A DNA stretch of 64,000 bases from Ananas comosus (GCF_001540865.1 NC_033640.1:9576834-9640833); one strand, 5' to 3'. Shown: positions 21,269 to 33,151, counted from the first letter of the stretch. Numbers and translations: made by a program. The notes: a model not told the origin generated them from the letters alone.

Positions 21269-23143
21269 TCACTTTCTTGTTTCATTTACACAACCAGATA
21301 TCAAGCAACAAGTCGAGGCGCGCTCTGACTCCCACTGAACATCTCCGCAAGCACTCAGAACTGTCGCGAGAACAAAGTTGTCGACATCGAACCCTTCTTC
21401 CTGCATTCGATACATAAGCTTCAAAGCCTCTTTACACCGCCCATTCTTAGCGTACCCTATCACCATTACTTTCCATGTGACCGAGTTTCTATCCGGCATC
21501 TCATCGAACACTCTTAGAGCATCGGCTACATCTCTGCACCTCATGTACATATCGATCAATGAACTTCCCACGAACACATTCTCGAGAGCTTTAGCCTTGC
21601 TCACGCATGCATGAATCCATTTTCCATAATTCGCATTTTCTAGTCTCGCACAAGCTTTCAATGCCGAAGAGTAAGTGAACATGTTCGGCTTCACATTGTC
21701 CCATAACATATCATTCAACAACTTTAGCGCTTCCGACCCGTATCCGAGACTGCTGTATCCCGAAATCATGGCCGTCCATGAGATAACATCTCTCGCGGGC
21801 ATTGATTCAAGAATTTTCGCTGCATAATTATACTCTCCACATTTACAATAAAACCAAATAAGAGTGCTCCCAATATGAATGTTCTCCAAAACAAGATTTT
21901 TTATTATTTGAGCATGAACTTCTTTTCCGAGGTGTAGAGATCCTATAGAACCGCAAGCACTAAGAACGCTAACAACCGTTTGGTTATTAACAAATACGCG
22001 CCTTCTCTTCATTCTTTGAAACAACAAGATGGCCTCTTCTCCAAAACCACTTTGAGCATAACCAGATATCATAGAAGTCCACGTAATTGTGTTTCTTTTG
22101 GGCATTAAATCGAACACTATCCTAGCATCTAAAACCTCCCCACATCTAACATACATGTTCACAAGCGAACTACCGACATATACATCTTGCTTGAACAAAC
22201 CTTTAGCTACAGCACCATGTAGCTGCTTTCCTAATCTTAAATCCCTCGCTTCCCCACAAGCCTTCAGAACACTGCACACAGTGAACTCGTTAGGGCAAAA
22301 GCCGTGATATTGCATGGACGAAAACATCGAAAAGGCTTCATCTACTAGCCCATGCTGAACGTAAGCCGTGATCATCGTAGTCCAACAAACAACATCTTTG
22401 CCGGGCATTTTATCGAACACTTTAAATGCCCCCAAAAGATCACCACATCGCGAATAGAAGAATACAAGTGCACTATCCACTATCAAATTACTCCATCGAC
22501 CCTTCACTACACAAGCATGAACCTGTTTCCCGAGATCAACATCAAACCTATTGCCGCAGAACTTTAGTAAACAAACGAAGGTCAACCCGTTCGCCTTGAC
22601 ATCACTACCAACCATTTCCTTAAATAGAACCAACACTTCATCATCAAGACCCATGTTTAGAAACCCGTTAAGAACGGCTGTCCACGAAACGACATTTCTC
22701 TCGGGCATACCATCGAACACCTTCCTCGCATCCCATAATTCGCGAAACCTAACATAAGCACTAATAAGATTGTTCGCGACAAAAGGCACACACCAATTGA
22801 AACGCCTAATTGCGACGGCGTGCACGCATTTGACCTGCTTGAAACTGGAGCAGGACTTGAGATGGGCGGCAAACGATTCGAGGTCATACCTTCGAAACCG
22901 AAAGGAGCCAACAAAATCCTCTTCTGGGTTCTGCGGAGAGGGGGGAAGCGCTTCCGGTTTTGTCGAAAAGGAGGGATTTTGCAAAGGGAAAGATCGGGAT
23001 TTGAGGGTTCTCTTGTGGGGTGTGTTGTGAATGGGCCTTTTGGGAGCTTCTTTGGATGCGAATGGTGGGGAGTGTGGGGAGGGGAGAGGCGAAGGGTGGT
23101 GGATTTGGAAGAGGGGGAGTGGGAGAGAAGGAGATGAGAGCAT
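21269..23143 (-). CDS. Pentatricopeptide repeat protein, PLS class, chloroplast candidate
   Basis: Intronless, 624 aa. The N-terminal 70 or so residues are rich in Ser, Pro, Lys and Arg with few acids, like a transit peptide. About fourteen PPR units follow, with phrases such as ARKVFDGMPERNVVSWTAVL and GSSLIDMYMRCRDVADALRVFDEMPDRN. The array runs almost to the C-terminus and there is no E or DYW domain; the last residues are a short Cys-containing tail. Length and layout resemble Arabidopsis At4g18520 (SEL1/PDM1), a plastid PPR linked to chloroplast RNA metabolism, but I make that assignment only tentatively. The start at 23143 is the first ATG of the long frame and fits the transit-like N-terminus. 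Confidence 0.9.
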   Translation of the reverse strand: MLSSPSLPLPLFQIHHPSPLPSPHSPPFASKEAPKRPIHNTPHKRTLKSRSFPLQNPSFSTKPEALPPSPQNPEEDFVGSFRFRRYDLESFAAHLKSCSSFKQVKCVHAVAIRRFNWCVPFVANNLISAYVRFRELWDARKVFDGMPERNVVSWTAVLNGFLNMGLDDEVLVLFKEMVGSDVKANGLTFVCLLKFCGNRFDVDLGKQVHACVVKGRWSNLIVDSALVFFYSRCGDLLGAFKVFDKMPGKDVVCWTTMITAYVQHGLVDEAFSMFSSMQYHGFCPNEFTVCSVLKACGEARDLRLGKQLHGAVAKGLFKQDVYVGSSLVNMYVRCGEVLDARIVFDLMPKRNTITWTSMISGYAQSGFGEEAILLFQRMKRRRVFVNNQTVVSVLSACGSIGSLHLGKEVHAQIIKNLVLENIHIGSTLIWFYCKCGEYNYAAKILESMPARDVISWTAMISGYSSLGYGSEALKLLNDMLWDNVKPNMFTYSSALKACARLENANYGKWIHACVSKAKALENVFVGSSLIDMYMRCRDVADALRVFDEMPDRNSVTWKVMVIGYAKNGRCKEALKLMYRMQEEGFDVDNFVLATVLSACGDVQWESERASTCCLISGCVNETRK

Positions 23144-24181
23144 TGTGGGGGGGGTTTGGAGATTGGGTTGAGGATTTTGGCGGGAGGGAGTAGGAGAGTT
23201 TTAACGGTACAATTTTTTTGAAAAAATGGAGGTAAGGGTTTTGGGAGGAGTTTAAAAATGGAGGAGCGGGAAAAGTGCAAGTTTTCAGGTTAATATATAG
23301 CGAGATGCAAAGTCGGCAATGGAGTTCAATTCGTCGGCGACTTCTCTTTTTGAGTTGGACTCGGCAACTTGAGATGTTTGGCGGCCGACATTAGAGTTGT
23401 TGGATTATAAGAGTCGGCTAGTAGATTTTTCTACATATTTTTTCAGTTTTTTACTTTAATTTAATTTTTATTTTCATATTTTTTTGTACACCATAGTATT
23501 CTAAACCCTAAAAAGTAAGAACTGTATTTTCAGAAAGTATCATTATGAATATATCGTAATGTGTAAGATTTTTTTATTAGACACGTCTTTTTAGATGCAT
23601 TCTTATTTTTCGTTAAATTTTAATGTATATAAGAGGGCGCAAAGGTTTAGATATATTCTATGCATAACTAGAATTAAATTTGGAATTGACAAAGTTGCTT
23701 GATGTTAAACTTGCCAAACCTAAAGTTTTTGCCTAGCTTGAGCTTAGATAAGGTTAGTAAGTTTCACAATCTAATTGTTGCAAAGTTTAGCAAATCGCAA
23801 TGTTTCACCTGTGCTCTTTTATTTGGTAGAGAAATTGAATTTTTAGGTCAGAAGCTATAAAAAAAACAGAACAAAAAATAAAAAAAAATGGAACACAAAC
23901 CAGACATGGTCTATAAAGTTTTTCTTTTTCAATTCCTCTCAGAAAAAAACACATCATTTAAAAGAATAACCAGGTCCATCCCCTTAAATTAGTTACAAAA
24001 TGCATCAACCAATGCAAAGAGCACTTGCATTTTTTTCTGGAACATTATTTACTAACTTTGAAACCAAATTAACAAAACAACACTACCTAACCTAATGCGC
24101 AACATTCTCTTTTAACCAAATTGAGCAAATATAGGAGATTGGGCCCATTTCATGGCTTATTTAGTGAGGAAATTACTTGGT
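23144..24181. other. Intergenic region between the PPR gene and the 3' end of GGT
   Basis: The first 150 bp form a GC-richer leader for the minus-strand PPR gene. The phrase GTCGGC recurs several times at 23310-23420. The remainder is AT-rich without a gene. Confidence 0.5.
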
Positions 24182-27100
24182 TCAATAACCAGCTGGGAGA
24201 CCACCTTTTCTCGGGTCACTTACTGCAATTAAATCTCCAAACATAACCCCATTTCGTGTCCGCAAACTCTCCAGATTGCGAACAATAAATTGGCATATTG
24301 TTCCACCTGCTAGTGCTTGTAAAACATGGCCCTTCTTCCGCAATTGTGCTCGCGTCGCTGCAGGAACTTCAAAATGGTCTCCGAATACCGTCGTCCAGTT
24401 CTCGTATTGAACCACATTTGGGATCAGCTGCGAAAAATTAGAAACGGTAGTCTCGTAAGAAAGAAATTGCACTGCCATGAAAAATAAATGAAGATTTGGT
24501 TGACAAGTAATTAATAAGAAGAAGCCATCTTGATTTTTAAACAAATTCTCTGATAATTTGCTTCGATGATTGATGAACATGAAACTATGATTCTGGTAAC
24601 ACACATGCTACTCACTTTTGCAAGATATATATGTATATATTTTTAAAAGTCTCTATTTTGTACAAGAAAAATAAAATTCGAATCACAACCTGTGCTATTT
24701 AATCTTCAAACTATTATCTGACTCCTGAATTTCGGGATTTGTGGAGTCTTTCGAGTCAACTTAGTTCAATATTTGAGGCTTTTTTCCTTTATGGACATTC
24801 TTTTGACATGTTTTTCCATTAGGATCTTGGCATACTGCAAAAGCTCTGTTAATTATGCTCAAAAGTCACTAAAAATGTCACAATAATGAAAAGGAAAAAG
24901 CTCCACTAGTATACAAGTCAATATTAAACCCAGGAGAGTCTGATATAAGAAGCCAAAATAGTTATGTTATCTTCACCAGAATGAAAATTTCACTTTCGCT
25001 TTTTTCTTTTGTGCAAAACTGTACCACCGCAATACCGTATAGAAGAAGAAATCAGCATGATTTATAAAAGTAGACTTAAAATTTTAGCTAGTAAAGAAAT
25101 ACTTTTATTGAGGAAAAATGGCGAAGTTGAAGGTATATGATAAAACCTCATGGTACACTCGTGGAGCCATGATGGAAGATAATGGATCCATTCCTTTGGC
25201 GAAATGATTTAAAAACACTTCAACAGTCCCAGCAGTAATCATGGCCCCTCCACTAGCCCCGACAACACCCGTCAATTGTCCATCCTACAAAGGCATTAAT
25301 AAAGATGAGAAAAAATTATAGCAAATTGCGATCTTTAATTAGATGGAAATAGTTATTATCATGCCTCCTTACTTTAGTTAGCCTTGTTCGCAACTTCCTG
25401 AAAAAAATTCTACTTTTGACGTTGTTAAACTCCATGCATGTATCAATTAGGAATATGCATAAATCCATGTCCAAACTATGAGAAGCAAAATCATTCATGT
25501 ATTACATATCTCTATTAAGATATGTACATATCTTCAATCTTTTGAGCATTTCAATGCGCCTTGATAAGTCAAGTTTGATTTTGTTCTAAAATGAAAAAAA
25601 AAAAAATTATGAAAAAGGAAAGAGAGCACCTTAAGAATGATCGTCGGTGTCATGGAGGATAATGGCCTTTTGAAAGGCCTGATAAAATTTGCAGGAGCTG
25701 GTGGTGGAGTGTTAGCAGAAGCATTTGTGGGAATAGAAAAATCATCCATCTCATTATTTAGCACTATCCCGGTACTTGGGGACATAATTTGGGACCCAAA
25801 GTATGAATTTACTGTACTGGTCATTGACACAGCATTTCGCTCGCTATCGACAACGCACAAGTGACTGGTTCCGTGATCATGAAGGATGTTCCACCTAATA
25901 TGTGAAGCTGATTAGAAAATGCATATTATTTCCTCTTGTTCTTATAAACAACAATTCTACGTGGCTCTTAATAGATGGACAAAATAAAGAACACAACTTT
26001 TCAGGTGTCAGAATTTTCAGCTTCGCACATCAATGTCACCAAAATAGATGAAAAGTTTGATTACAAAAAACACGAATAATACACTTTGCAAATCTCTATT
26101 GCTAGATAATAGTAAAACTTTGCTAACTTTTATGTAAACAATTTAGGAGACTAGAGTTTTGCTTACCTTCCACCATAATGGCTTGGGCCGAAAGTCATAT
26201 TATCAAGTATGGTTTTCTTCAAATCTCCCGCAAACTTTGGAGATAACATATCAGATATTACTTCAGAAACATTTACAAAGTCAGGATCGCCGAGATTCAT
26301 TCTTACGGCAAAAAAATGCTTTAATGATTCGATAAACCGATGAAGACCAAGGGTGCCAGAAACACCTGAAGGAATTCCATATTGAGCAAGAATATTTAAT
26401 ATCTGTGCCAACAACAGAAGGAAGAGAAAAGGGAAATATCTGTTACTAGGGCACTTTACGCTGTACTAATGCATGCGATGAAGTCTAAAAGTTCATGATA
26501 TTTGTTTTTTCAGTCCAAAGCATAAATTTTGAAGACTCAATTTCCAGTTTTTATATTGTACATTTAAAACCTAATGTATAATAACCAAGAAGAACACTTA
26601 CAAGGATCATTCCAGCACCACCGGCCGAAGGGGGCGGCATGCCCAATATTGTTAGACCCATCACATTCGCCTTTATCGGTTCTTGAACCTTTACTCGATA
26701 CTTCTGCAAATCTTTCATGGTCAAGATACCTCCTAACTTGCGAACATCTCTAACCAAGTTAATCCCAACCGACCCCTTATAAAGTGCATCTGGTCCAAGC
26801 TCCGCAATAGCTCTAAATGTTCGAGAAAGCTTTCTATTGCGACAAATATCACCCGGCTTTAAGAGATCTCCGTTTGACGTAAACACACTTCGCAGGCCCT
26901 TATCATTTAAAATGCCTGATCTTGTCTTCTCCATCTGCATATGGAGATAAGGGGAAATTCGAAAGCCCTTTCGAGCAAACTGTTCGGCTGGTCGGACCAG
27001 CCGTTTCCATGGAAGCTTGCCGTGTTGCTTCCAAGCCTCATAAAGACCTGAAACTTCCGCTGGCACAGCTATAGATAGAGCACCGCTTGACTTTAGTGCG

Positions 27101-28914
27101 GAATTTCTCGCATACATGCTCTACATATACATCATAAATTTTCCAAATTTGTTCAATAAAGTTGATTCTCAAATAGAGAACATGAGAGTAGAGATATCCT
27201 AAAATGCCAATTATAGGTTCTTTTTATTTGTTTGGAAGGCAAAAACAGTAACAGGAGAAGGGGAGGGGATAAAAAAAATGGAATTTTAAATGGCAACTCA
27301 TCAAGCATGATAGAACAAAAGAAAGACCAAAAAAAAAAAGTTAAAAAGAAAAAGAACCAAATAGCAATGACAAAATGTACCAAAGAATCCTACATAATCT
27401 TCTACAACAAATGAACCCCCAAAGGAGTGGATTGTTCTAGGATTAACTACAGAAGGAGACAACAACAACAAATTGTCGAAGTCATTAAAGAGTCATTCTA
27501 TATCCCCCCCCATTCCAGATTGGCTCACACTCTGAACCCAACTCCTCTTCACTGCACTTTCAGAGACAAAAGAAAAAAAGAAAAAGAAAAGTATCCTCTA
27601 TGAACACTTGCTCAAGGAATTAGACAATAAAATAAGCAATAGACAAAAGCCCCAAAAGCATATAACCCATGTTATGCTTAGAAGCCATTAAATTAGTTAA
27701 CAGATACATAGCACTAAAAGGCAACAACAGAAAAACTACTTGACAAAATTTACCAATTTTATAGTACCAACTAAGAAAAGACACCAAAATAAACAATACC
27801 CACTTTTTCAGTAATCCTAATTACCAGAGAACAGTGTAAGAATAGTGACTTAAATGATTGATGTACAGAATTGAACCCATTACCTCTTGAAACTTCGCGG
27901 CTTAGCCGTTTAGGACAGTAGTCAATACTATATTGTCTGAAAAATCAATCTAGTTAAAAGTAGTCCAAAAGTAATTCCAATCAACTCTCGAGTGAAAGAT
28001 GCATTAACAAATAAAATATGAATACTTGATAAATGATTTGCAAACTCTTCCCTCAACTACTATCACCCTTTAAAAAGTGATGATCAACAGAGAATTGAGT
28101 CTCTAAATATATTGTCTTATGCACTCTTCCTTATCAATAGGCTACATGTGAGGGAATTATATGAGACTGGAAGCCTGGTGGGAATCGACTCACGACACGA
28201 CCTCCTGCTTCGATATCATATTAAAATAACTATTTGCCTCTAAAAATTTAAACCGTTAGAGCACGATATATTTTTAAAATATTTAGGATAATAACCTACA
28301 TACTATTCAGAAATATTCAAGCTTCACATTTACTCCTAAAGAGTTTTAGTGATGAAAATCTCTCTCTCTCTCTCTCTCTCACTAAAGTTTTTCCGTTGCT
28401 AATTATCTCTATCATTCTGTGAGCTGATCTCAGATTAACACCGCGAGTTAATTTCATCCTGAGTCTAATCCCATAATAAAATAGGAAGTTGAGTACCCTA
28501 ATTACTCTGATGGTATATCTAGCCCCCTTTTAAAAATATATTTATTTATATTCAAACAGCTGTTTCGCTCACCTCCGACGCCGCCGAGGGCGCGGTCTCC
28601 CGCATGTCGAAGGCCTGGGCGCCGCCGCCGCCGCCGCGGGTGAGGCTCACGAGCATGAAGGCGCCGCCGCCGATGCCGCTGGACGCGGGGCTCACCACGC
28701 CGAGGCAGAGTGCGGCCGCCACCGCGGCGTCGACGGCGTGGCCGCCCTCGCGGAGCGCGTCCCTCCCCACGGCCGAGCACCGCCCGTCGTCGGCGGCGAC
28801 GGCCCCGCCGTGGAGCGGCCCAGTCGCGTGGGCCGGGCGGGGCGAGGCGGCGGCGCCGAGGAGGCAGGCGAGGAGGAGGACGACGACGAAGGTAATGGCC
28901 GCGCGTAGGCGCAT
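24182..28914 (-). CDS. GGT1: Gamma-glutamyltransferase, apoplastic GGT1-like, six exons
   Basis: Cleaves the gamma-glutamyl bond of glutathione and its conjugates; plant GGT1 acts in the apoplast. Exons in transcript order: 28573-28914, 26602-27120, 26167-26402, 25630-25894, 25147-25284 and 24182-24427, all GT-AG and in frame, giving 581 aa (GGT1 in Arabidopsis is about 570). Residues 1-30 form a signal peptide or membrane anchor. The precursor autocleaves before a Thr; here HDHGTSH places it at Thr375. Other family blocks: SPASSGIGGGAF (exon 1), MPPPSAGGAGM (exon 2), RPLSSMTPTI (442-451) and GASGGA (463-468). An upstream in-frame ATG at 28989 would add 25 residues before the signal; I prefer 28914. 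Exon 1 is about 75% GC, the others are not. A possible TRIM remnant lies in intron 1. Confidence 0.94.
28141..28295 (-). mobile_element. Diverged miniature LTR element remnant in GGT intron 1
   Basis: On the minus strand a repeat-like segment (CTCTAAAAATTTAAACCGTT in plus orientation) aligns with the terminal repeat of the TRIM at 31747-32012. The adjoining TGATATCGAAGCAGGAGG resembles its primer-binding region. I cannot identify the second terminal repeat. Confidence 0.45.
28360..28382. repeat. (CT)n microsatellite in GGT intron 1
   Basis: About ten CT units. No function is apparent. Confidence 0.8.
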
Positions 28915-29024
28915 TAATGGAGCTGTGGATAAGGAGCGAGGAGAGGGGTTAGAGAGAGAAAGAGAGAGAGCTCGGAGCTCACCGGCCATGGCGACGGGGA
29001 TCGAGAAGCTCGAGCTCGAGCTCG

Positions 29025-29029
<5 letters not shown>

Positions 29030-29060
<31 letters not shown>
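29030..29060. repeat. (GA)n tract upstream of GGT
   Basis: On the minus (sense) strand this reads (CT)n about 120-145 bp upstream of the chosen ATG, probably in the 5' leader or core promoter. CT-rich tracts also precede ABC1K8 and small genes 2 and 3. Confidence 0.7.
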
Positions 29061-29062
<2 letters not shown>

Positions 29063-29231
29063 GCAACGGCCTCTGGTGTGTGGGAGTGTACGCGGCCACC
29101 GTGTATAGTCTCCCGGATTTTGCGCTAAAGTCACTAAACTAAGTCTTAATTGTACTACCGGTCCCTAAATTTTATTTTCATTATTTTTTTAAGTCTAAGG
29201 GCCAATTTAGATGTATGATAACATTTTGCTC

Positions 29232-30261
29232 AGGAGGAGGCTTCGGACCATATATTCGCTCAATGCGTCTTTATTAAGTTTATCATGATTAGGGATGCAA
29301 ACGGGGCGGATCTTGATGCGGGAACCCCGCCCCGACTACAAAAAGTTCGCCCTGCCTCCCGCCCAGAATCCGTGACGAGTTGAAAGTAATTATCTCATAA
29401 TCCGCCCCGCCTTATAACCTGCCTTCCGCGCGTGCTCCGAATCCGTCCCGCCAAATAGTATTTATTTTATAAATTATAATATTATTAATATTTTATAAAT
29501 CTAAATCAACAAAATTTTTAATATTAATTGATAATATTATCAAGTTATATATAATTAATAATATCAACTATAAAAATAAAAAATATTAATCACAACTCGC
29601 AATAAAATTCAAAAATTTTAAATACATACATATGGAAAAATTTTAAAGACATACATTTGGGGCAGATTCGGGGTGGTTCATGACGGGGCGGATTCGGGGC
29701 GGATCAAAAATTTTCCTGTTTCCTGCCCCGAATCCGCCATGGATCATAAAAATTGCCCCGTTTCTTGCCCCGAATCCGTTTATCTCCTCCCGTTTACTGC
29801 TCCATTCGGGACAGATCGGGGCGGGAGCTCCACCACCCCGGATCCATTTGCATCCCTAATCATGGTGATGGGTATACAGGGTGTCTGGCTAAAGAGCTAG
29901 AAGACGACGTATGCCAGGTCTGGGATAGGCGGAAGGTCAAGAAAGGATTGCATAATACGAGATATAGTCTTCCTGAATTAGTTGCGTACTGGTGGATAAT
30001 TTGGAAGGCCAGGAATGATTTGTTTTTTCGAAACATTCAACCACAACCTTTATTGGTCATTCACAGACTAGTGCAGTTGTGAAAATTCTGGGATCTACTC
30101 CTTCGTACTTAGTAGAAGCCATACCACTGCATGAGAAGTGACTTTTTTTTTTTTCCGACTGTCTTATTATTTTATCAAGGCCCTGAATGCCTCATCCTTA
30201 TAGTCTAGTTCATCCATTCAATAAATGAAGCGGGTAGCGTGTTACCTTATCTAAAAAAAAA
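29232..30261 (+). mobile_element. 5'-truncated LINE, split by a hAT MITE
   Basis: The coding relic reads EEASDHIFAQC up to about 29285, then continues after the inserted MITE with a frame containing LVAYWWIIWKARNDLFFRN, the zf-RVT region found at the C-terminus of plant L1-type LINE polyproteins. The 3' end has ATAAATGAAGCGGGTAGCGTG and an A-tail (30253-30261). The 12-bp sequence AACATTTTGCTC flanks the whole at 29220-29231 and 30262-30273, a perfect target duplication. Removing the MITE leaves about 450 bp, so the copy was truncated on arrival. Confidence 0.88.
29290..29858. mobile_element. hAT-type MITE nested in the LINE
   Basis: Terminal inverted repeats TAGGGATGCAAACGGG (left) and CCATTTGCATCCCTA (right). 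The 8-bp flanks ATCATGAT (29282-29289) and ATCATGGT (29859-29866) match at 7 of 8 positions; 8 bp is the hAT target size. The GC-rich subterminal regions carry many copies of CCCCG/CGGGG phrases, and the middle is AT-rich and non-coding. Confidence 0.85.
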
Positions 30262-31690
30262 AACATTTTGCTCCACCCATTGTCTTTGAGAAATATTATG
30301 TTTACAATTAAAAGGAACATAAAATATACAATCCTCTATCACAGAAGTAATTCAACTCATTTTGAATTTCACTATTATAAAAGTAAATATGAAAAAAATA
30401 TTAAAAAAAAGTGAAAGGGCTAATGGATAAAACTTTGCCTTTAGATGACCAAGTTGTAAGAGACAATGGCTCATTATTTTTGGGTTAAAATATATAAAGA
30501 TTCCGTTGACTAAGCCTCAGCAACTTCCATTATAGAGGTTGGGATATGATTTTAGTAAATAATAATAATAATAATAATTTATTAAATTATAATATTAATT
30601 ACTTTTTAGGAAGTAAAATTAGGCCAATTAATAATTAATAAATAATATAATTATTAAATTAGATAAAGCTCTTAAGTAAACCAAGTTTAAAAATGCAATT
30701 TTTTGTTACTTCGTAGAATCACTACAGCTTTTTAACAATAATTGAAAATATTAGAGGGTTAATTGACAAGGAGAGGACGAATCATCTATCATCTTAAATT
30801 TTTAGACGAATTTGAAAACTATGATAAAACAACATAATCAAAACTTATACAATTTTTAATATAAAATAAAGATAATCCAAACATAAACTAAAGCACAAGG
30901 AGGAATTTGTCTCGTTTTTCCCCTTGTTTTAATCCAAAATCTTTAATAATAAAAAATGAGGAAGCTCGTAGAAACAAATGGACAACAAAGTTTGGCAAAA
31001 ATGTTGTTTAGGTAGGTCATTAGTTGTTAAGCTTCGATTAGTTAATTTTTACCAATTAAGAAACGACTTTGACCACGTGGACAAAAATCATATGGGGATT
31101 ATCTTAAAGCAAGCGCTTTTGGTGTAGTTCGAGATGCGCGCAGCTTGGGTGCAGTTTCTACCGCAAAGGGCGGCTAAAATTTGATTAAAATATGACCTGC
31201 ACATAATGCGTCCATATACTAAGGAACGAAAATTTCATATTTTTTTTATCAAAAGTTTAAGTGTCATGACACATGGGACCGTGTGCGTGCTGTTCATAAA
31301 AAATTTATATGTATCAATACATAATATTATAAAATTTTTATTTTCTTTAGCAACAAAATATTTTAACTGTTTATTATGTATTTTTATCGGATTATTTAAT
31401 TTTTTTTAACAAAATTATTTATTAATTTAAAGAATAAAGAGTCTTGAGCCGTGCTATCGGCATGAAAATAATATGGTGCTGATATTTTGCTGGCACGATA
31501 AATACAGTCTGTGTTGATAGACACTTAAATTCGGAGAGAAATGGGATAGAGCTATCAGAGTCCTTATTAAAGACAAAAATTATATAGGTGTTATCCTAAC
31601 AGAAGTATTTGCTACGGGGATGTCACTGCTGAGCACTATGGATATATATAAAAGTAGACTCACATAGAATAATAGCTGTATAGATTTTTT
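30262..31690. other. AT-rich intergenic DNA
   Basis: I see no gene. Weakly similar phrases beginning GACAAAAAT(C/T)ATAT occur at 31080 and 31570, perhaps an old diverged repeat. Confidence 0.45.
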
Positions 31691-31745
31691 TTAAAAAAAT
31701 ATTAAATATAAAAATATTTAAACACCGTTCTCTAACAGCTTAAAC
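31691..31745 (+). mobile_element. Inverted terminal-repeat fragment next to a TRIM
   Basis: The plus strand here carries TTAAACACCGTTCTCTAACAG, the opening part of the same terminal repeat that the neighbouring element carries on the minus strand. The two face each other and would form a hairpin. Confidence 0.7.
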
Positions 31746-31746
31746 T

Positions 31747-32012
31747 CAACCGTTGTACTCTAAAAGCTTAAACTGTTAGAGAACGGTGTTTAAACATTTT
31801 TATATTTAAAACTCTCCCTCACGTCTGGGCTCGAGGCTTTTTAATCGGTTCATGACGTGGGCTTGAATTAAATGGGAGGAAATTAATATGCTAAGAGCCT
31901 GGCGTGACTCGAACTCAGTACCAACCTGGCTCTGATACCATGTGAAACAACCGTTGTACTCTAAAAATTTAAGCTGTTAAAGAACGGTGTTTAAATATTT
32001 TTATATTTAACA
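31747..32012 (-). mobile_element. Miniature LTR retrotransposon (TRIM/SMART-like), copy 2
   Basis: On the minus strand: a proximal 72-bp repeat (31941-32012) starts TGTTAAATAT and ends TGTTTCACA. TGGTATCAGAGCCAGG follows directly, a good match to a primer-binding site for initiator tRNA-Met. Then come about 130 bp of non-coding DNA, a purine tract GTGAGGGAGAG, and the distal repeat (31747-31811). The distal copy is truncated at its end by the inverted fragment at 31691-31745, so no target duplication is left. The element has no coding capacity. Confidence 0.85.
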
Positions 32013-32616
32013 AAAAAAATAAAAGATATATAACTAATGGATCTTAATCTAGAATTAATAACTTTTGGCTTTTGTGGATGCTGCTAAACATATCATAATT
32101 TTGACTTATAAAGATTGCGTAGAACTGAAATTATGCAACACGTTTTAGAGATTATTAGACTCGCATTAATTGTGTATTTGGTTTGAGAAGAGAATTTTTT
32201 GAATTTCGTGTGTGACCAACTGTATGAACTTATTTTTGCCTAACTAGAGGTATTTTAGCAGAATTATTTAAAGTGACAATAACAACCGTCTCAGATAAAA
32301 TCTCAAAGGTAATTTTAAACTATCATTGAAGCAATGATACAAAGTTTGAGTTTCAAAACTCATTTTAACTTTTCGATTGATATACAACCCCAAATGCCTA
32401 GTTTCTCAAAAACATAGTTGATTTGTCACTTTCTGAAGAAAAAAAAAAATGTTCTAAAAATTTGGTGAGAAGGTTCAATATGTTATGATAGAGCAATAAT
32501 CTAAAAATGCATGACCAGCATAAATAATAATTGCATGTCACACTGTAGAACAAACAATGTTTTCTACCACTTTTGCAATTCAAATTTTATTAATTGTAGG
32601 AAGAAAAAAATCCCTA

Positions 32617-32672
32617 TCTATAATCTATAATCTATCTATAATATATCTATAATCTATAACTATATATTATTC
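32617..32672. repeat. Short tandem repeat CTATAATCTAT-like
   Basis: Several imperfect copies of CTATAATCTAT in a row, directly before the GC-rich island. Confidence 0.65.
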
Positions 32673-32689
32673 CTCAATAACTGCACACA

Positions 32690-33060
32690 TGTCGCGAGGA
32701 GGCCAAGGCCGCAGGTGGAGCTGCGAGCGCGGAGCGGACTTGATAAGGACTTGGCGGGCGCGGCGCGGGCCGCTCGTGCGCGATCACGGCGCTGCCTCGC
32801 GCGGGGGCGCTTGAGTGATGCGGAACGCGGGTCGCGAGGCCGAGGCAGGGGACGCAGTTGCTGGCCGGGAGCGGAGTCCCCGGAGTCCGGGGCGCTGGCG
32901 CGGCGTGCTGGACGACGGCGGGCATGCGCGCAGGATGGGCTCCGGCGCTGGGAGCCGCAGGGCGAGGGAGGCGCGCGGCAGCGTGGGCAGCGGGCGCCGG
33001 CACGGCGGTCGGCGCGGAGCGAAAAAAAAATCGCCGCTCTTTGATGGGTTTGTATCGGGG
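32690..33060. other. Isolated GC-rich island, origin unknown
   Basis: About 370 bp of very high GC between AT-rich DNA on both sides. It has open frames on both strands (for example 32674-33078 minus, 134 aa, Ala/Pro/Arg-rich), as any such composition would. I recognise no domain. It could be a captured exon or leader fragment carried by a transposon, or a CpG-rich relic. A fold-back MITE follows at 33152. Confidence 0.5.
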
Positions 33061-33151
33061 TCCACCGAGGGCCTCCACGTGAGGGGAGGTCCACAGTGGA
33101 CCTCTCTCTCATTATATTATTTATTTAAGTTAAATATATATATATATATAG

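Noticed and set aside
28604..29128. 174-aa plus-strand frame opposite GGT exon 1
   Set aside because: A shadow of the GC-rich GGT exon, continuing into (GA)n.
29753..30082. 109-aa frame as a host gene
   Set aside because: The WWIIWKARND phrase, A-tail and target duplication show it is a LINE remnant.
31080..31620. Two weakly similar blocks as a possible viral or LTR relic
   Set aside because: Similarity is short and AT-driven, with no coding motif or terminal repeat.
32660..33112. Several overlapping frames of 74-150 aa on both strands
   Set aside because: All four or more frames are open because of GC content. None has a motif, so I report only a GC-rich island, not a gene.
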